64,000 nt of DNA. Origin: Balaenoptera acutorostrata. Its lineage: Eukaryota; Chordata; Mammalia; Artiodactyla; Balaenopteridae. This document shows, piece after piece, positions 59,341 to 64,000 of this stretch; the first letter of the stretch is position 1, and each line of letters begins with the position of its first letter. The stretch is from contig NC_080077.1 of the NCBI RefSeq assembly GCF_949987535.1, positions 36,359,389 through 36,423,388 of the forward strand, written 5' to 3'. The position numbers and the translations under genes are program-made. A model generated the notes under the pieces. It was not told where the DNA came from, did not search any database, and saw only the letters and a list, made by a program, of their open reading frames with translations.

Positions 59341-61559
59341 ATACATTTTGTTTTCCTTTGTCTTCTCCTTTCTTCTTTCTCTTTCCTATAATTTAACATG
59401 TTAGAAAGGTATTCTCAAACTCTGAGTGAAAAAAATATATGAAAGTCTTAGAAACTGCCCTTGAGGAAATCACAATCTAATGTTATATTTTGTGACCTAG
59501 TAGAAAAGGCAATGGTGAGCTCTGAAACATTTTGAGTATTTTTCCTGGCTAACAATAGAAATAAAAACCTCAGGAATTGACACAAATATTTAGCTATACA
59601 AAATGACACCTCATTTCACATTGTTTTAGAAAGGAGAAATTGCAATATCATAATATCAGTCGATGGTGTTTATTATCTCTTGGTCTTTTCCTGTTTCTCA
59701 CCATGTTCCTATAAAGTTTCTGATAGTTAAAAAAAATTTGGAGTCTTAGAAACTGACTTTCATTTATAACCTGCTGATTCACCTAGATCAGGTTACTGGG
59801 AAGAAATCCAAGTTAGACCTCCTGACCTACCCGAAACAGCATGAAGTATGCCCTGCCACTAAATCCTGATTCCTGTGTACCTCACCCTGTCACTAAATAT
59901 GATTTAGAGGAACCTTTAGAAAGTCAGGTATAAGGATTTAGTGCTTTACATGTAAGTTACAGCTGCTGGACTGGCTTTTATAGTAACGTAAGTAAGTAAT
60001 TTATTAAATGGTTCAGTCATTAGATATACCAGACCTTGAAAACATTCTTGTGAGGGAGGCTACTTTGAGTGGTGAGAAGATTAGCATTTCTCAGCAGCAA
60101 GTATTTGTGACAAGATTAATGAGGCACAGGGCAGATGGATTTGTTTCCCTCTTTGTGTCTGCTCCCCTGGCTTCCTTGCCCTTTATTTGTCTCTTCCTCT
60201 TTGGCACCTGCTGTCACTGACATGGATGAGATGCCAGAACAGCATTCCTTTACTTCAACACTCTTCACACCTTTTTCTCCCCTCTTCTTTCTCCATGGGA
60301 GGTATTCCTTTCTCCTCATCTGGGATTGGCAAAGGACATTATTTCAGTTTCTACAAGAAATGTCTGGCAGGCATTTTCACTTTAAAAGGAATCATAGAAT
60401 TATGAAAAAGATCAGAAACACTCTCAAAGGCTTCTTTTATATAAGAAAAACAGTTACGTTGGAGATCATTTAAAAATTACACATCTCTTCTAACGCAGCC
60501 TGCATTTTCCTTCAGAATTAACACCACCCCTATTGTGTCCATTTTGTCTTTTAGGAGGATATAACTTGCTTCATGTACTGACCATTTGATAGAATGTTTA
60601 TGTTCCCATTTTCTTTCTCATGTTCTCAGGCTGAAGAGACAGACACTGTCTGCTTTGTGAGCTTACTTCTCTTCAAAAATATTTATATCATGTAGACTAA
60701 TAACAAGTGTACTTTCTTTTAACAAAGCCTCCAACTTTGCTTCTGTTTGTTCTTCTTCCAGCTCAATTTCCCCTGATGCCTTCCAATAAGTTGCCATCCT
60801 TTTTATCCACAGAAGTTTCCTAAGTGTGTCCTTTACTTTGATAAAACACACTTTTCACATCTTATAAAAACTAATGCAACAGAATTTCCCATTTGTGTTT
60901 TTAGAATCTGCCAACAAATTTTTATGATGATCCCAAGCACTAGTTATTTTTAGGTCTAAAGTAATGGCCAAGATATTTAAAGGCTAAGAGATGGCAAGAT
61001 CTGTGGCTGTGCAGTGGGCATTCCTGAGCCAGATGAGGGCCTGGGAGTCTGGAAAGTTGGGAGATCAGCAAAAGGCACATAAAATACCAGATTTCTACAG
61101 TTAATGAGGATGTTTAATGTATATTTTTACAATCTTCTAATTTTATAATTTTGAGTTTAAATTTTTTTACTGACTTTATCATTCTTGATTTGACTATAAG
61201 CCTTTTAATATAAGCAAAATCTATAAGTAAGAACCATGAATTCAAAGAAATAAGTTATTTAATTGCAGCAATTATGAAAAAAATCCAGTTTCTTAGAAAA
61301 TTTCTTATTTACTAGGTACATCTATGTACCTCAAAGCATCTGCAGATGGGGTCATTCAGGGGGTGTTCAATTAGTACTTGGCCAAAACCACAAATGGGAT
61401 TTGTTTACATGGTTATAGACTCCAGAATAGGAAAAAAAGCAAATAGATCAAGTAAAGTAAAAGTGGAGTTTTCTCATTTAAAATTACCAATGGGGCCAAG
61501 GTGGTAAAAAGGGAAAGGATCTAAAAGCTACAGAATTATCACTGCAATATATTGAATAA
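59341..61559. other. Non-coding interval, no gene seen
   Basis: Open frames of 62-112 codons around 60.0-60.9 kb overlap on both strands and have no recognised domain. No clear repeat. Confidence 0.45.
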
Positions 61560-61730
61560 TAAAGCCAGCACTGGAGTCAAATTTTGTGGCTAAATTGCCA
61601 GTCCTCTCAGATTTCTCCATCTGTAACTAATAGTACGAATCACTTTGTAAGGCTATTATAAAGGTTGAATGAAATAATGTATCTAAGTCTCTTGGAACAA
61701 TGATGGATAATAGTTAAATCATAAACTATT
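61560..61730 (+). repeat. MIR remnant
   Basis: cactggagtcaaattttgtg, gatttctccatctgtaacta, aaggctattataaaggttga and atgaaataatgtatctaagt follow MIR order. Confidence 0.75.
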
Positions 61731-64000
61731 ATAATTAACTTAAAAACACTGATTCCTTTCTCAAAGAGTATTTTCCATGGATAAACATAACAAACACAAG
61801 AAAGGTAAATAATCACAGATAAGCAGAAGAGTAGGAAAATAATAGTGTCTATAAGAATAAAGCCTGGAATGGGCTGAAAATCAGAAGAATGGAAGCACTT
61901 TAGAGCTACTGGGGCTCAAGGATTAAGAAAAGAAAGGAATAGACCATTTGATTGAGATAGGAGGGTATGGTGTTTAAGAAATTGTGAGAAAACCAAAATT
62001 CTCAACTCCTATTTCACTCTGCCTTCTCTATGAAGGGAAGAATTTTCAGAATTATTATTTCTCGTTTAAGACATATTCTTAAACGAGAAAAGGCAGAATA
62101 AACACTTTTAAGAGGAGGTGGAAATTCAAGATGAGTTAGAAGATTGGAAAAGATCCCCTAGCTGATTTTATGTTAATAAAACCTCTGGGTTCATTCAAGA
62201 TTTGTATAAAAAGTTTTATAATATACCTGACCCTTTCTCCTAACACAACTTGCTTCTCACACAGCTATGCCTTACACAGTATTTTGATTCACCTGGAATG
62301 CCTTTCCTTAATTTTTCATTTGGAAAATGCTATTGTTTAGACAAGAATCTAGGCAGATCTAATCACTCCCTGGCCACCATCCCGTCTGTGCATGTTTCTA
62401 ACATCTGTGAGAATGTATTGCAGTGATAAGTTATATATTGCTCAGTTCCTGCTGTCCCATTGGGATCTTCCTAAAATACAGACTGTTGAACCTTGTGTTC
62501 TAAGATCCTACCACAGAGTATGGCTCATAGTCAGTATTCAGTAAATGTTAATTTGACTTGATTTAACTTAAAGAAAAGGAATGGTTGCAAGAGCTAAGGA
62601 CTCTTGACGAGAGAAGACTTTCAGGAATGGGATGGAATAACAACTATCTTCAATAAATAACAGGTATTACATGAAAGAAGGAGTAACTTTGGAGGACAGA
62701 ACCATGATTAATGGGTCAAAGTTAAAATGAAATAACTTTTGACCCAGTATGAGGCTGAACTTCCTATCAGAGTTCTCAATCGGAAGGGGTTATCTTGCAT
62801 GGTAGCGAGTTCTCTGCTAGGAAATATGCTTGAGGTGGAAACTGAGTAATCTGTTTGGGACATGGTACAGCTAGTTCTTGCAGAAGATTAAGGTTGGATT
62901 TGAAAATCTTTAAGTTTCCTTATATAACGCTAAGATTCTATGATTAGCTTCATATTTATTAATGTCTCAGTTGGAAAGTCAGATATTGTAATAAATTTCT
63001 TCTTTCCCAGAGACTCTGCTTATCTCAGCTGTCATCTTCTCCCAGGTAATAATCTCTTCTACAAGTTTGTGAAACTTGTTCTTCACTGCAGGCCCTATTT
63101 TTATTAATGTTTCCCTCTCAAAAAAACCTGCCACACCACAGGTACCCGCCATGCAGACTCAGAAACTTGGCACCTCTGAAACCCTATTGCAAAGTTTCCC
63201 CTGCTTTGTTTTGCAGTCTTAGCTTAGCTGAAAAAAAAAAAAAAAACTAATATGTTTAGAAGACTATTTGTATAAACCTGAGTAATCAGAAAGGGGCTCA
63301 GTTCTGTAGACAACAATAATAATAATTAAAGTTGGCTTCTTTCGTGTCTGGAATTCCAACTGGGACAAGCTCAAAGCTTTAGTTTATCATCACAAAAGAG
63401 CCACAGAGCCCTCAAGAGCCCTTTCTGGGATTCCAAAGAAAATCTACCAAGGCAGAAACTTTTTCTTCAAGTTTTTTTTTTATTAAAAACAAATAAAGGC
63501 AAACACAAACACATTCCAATACAGAAGCACTTCTGAAGAGCCACAAATCCACAAGGTTCCAAGCCTCTGGCTAGTCCAATCCGTTGCTGTAAAATTCTAG
63601 ACATAATTTCAGCTAGCGTGGGTCTGCCCCATGCAATAATCAAAGAAGGCAACACTACCACAAAAATCAGGCCCTCTTCTACATTACCACCTACCTTTGT
63701 TTATGTCTGCAGAGTTTGTATTTTCTCCTTTTTAAAAAAATTTTTTTATTGTTTCTTGCATGTTTCTTGTTAGATTTTTGAAGTTAATATTTTTATTCTA
63801 TCTTCAGCTCTGAACTATAGCACATATGTTTTGTTTATCTGTATGGTGGCAAGACAATTTCATGATTTGCCCACAGCTTACAAACTGATCAGTGGGGTCT
63901 GTCTCCATGGTGCTGTGACTAATGGACATCTGGAATTGTCAGTTGTGCCTTTGTGAGGTTGAGCCGTGACTTGAACTAAAGCTACAATGTGAGCAGTCAT
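61731..64000. other. Non-coding interval, no gene seen
   Basis: Apart from the inverted repeat at 62058-62090, an A-run at 63231-63246 and a T-run at 63472-63481, nothing was assigned. The 64-codon minus-strand frame at 63467-63661 is not recognised. Confidence 0.45.
62058..62090. repeat. Perfect 13 bp inverted repeat
   Basis: tttctcgtttaag (62058-62070) and cttaaacgagaaa (62078-62090) are exact reverse complements around the loop acatatt. Each arm keeps one CpG. Confidence 0.95.

Overview
This window is nuclear DNA from a mammal, most likely a cetacean or a close relative. The best evidence is four copies of a ~330 bp tRNA-Glu-derived SINE of CHR-2 type (5.1, 16.9, 27.9 and 56.4 kb), plus shorter CHR-1-type copies, all with clear target-site duplications (TSDs). 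These SINEs belong to the Cetacea/hippo/ruminant group and the long form is typical of cetaceans. A full-length L1 whose 5' UTR and ORFs look cetartiodactyl agrees with this. The species call is inferred from repeats only.

I find no convincing cellular protein-coding exon, tRNA, rRNA or CpG-island promoter in the 64 kb. The longest open frames are L1 ORF2 pieces or SINE read-through. Non-repeat open frames are below about 120 codons and have no recognisable domain. The window is therefore intergenic (gene-desert-like) or inside a very large intron.

Layout. 0-20 kb: mostly AT-rich single-copy-looking DNA with old MIR, L2 and MER5 remnants, two CHR-1-type and two CHR-2 SINEs and some microsatellites. 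20.2-21.3 kb: a 5'-truncated L1 on + with a 13 bp TSD. 21.9-35.7 kb: a nested complex. An ancient minus-strand L1 is split by a plus-strand L1 3' end (which itself carries a SINE) and by a 7.8 kb full-length minus-strand L1 with a 12 bp TSD. That L1 is in turn interrupted by two SINEs inside ORF2. 35.7-64 kb: mostly single-copy-looking DNA with MIR fragments, an L1 3' end, two MaLR-type solo LTRs in opposite orientation, a fourth CHR-2 SINE, microsatellites and several short inverted or tandem repeats.

The genes that can be read are transposon genes. The full-length L1 keeps recognisable ORF1, endonuclease and reverse-transcriptase domains, but frameshifts, stops, an Asp-to-Asn change at a conserved endonuclease position and two SINE insertions make it inactive. 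The SINEs depend on L1 enzymes, so the window records successive rounds of L1 activity. No prokaryote-like system, CRISPR array or new coding system is visible. The most notable items are the layered insertion record, a CHR-2 subgroup with a 24 bp internal duplication, and a few strong non-repeat structures such as the 13 bp perfect inverted repeat at 62.06 kb.
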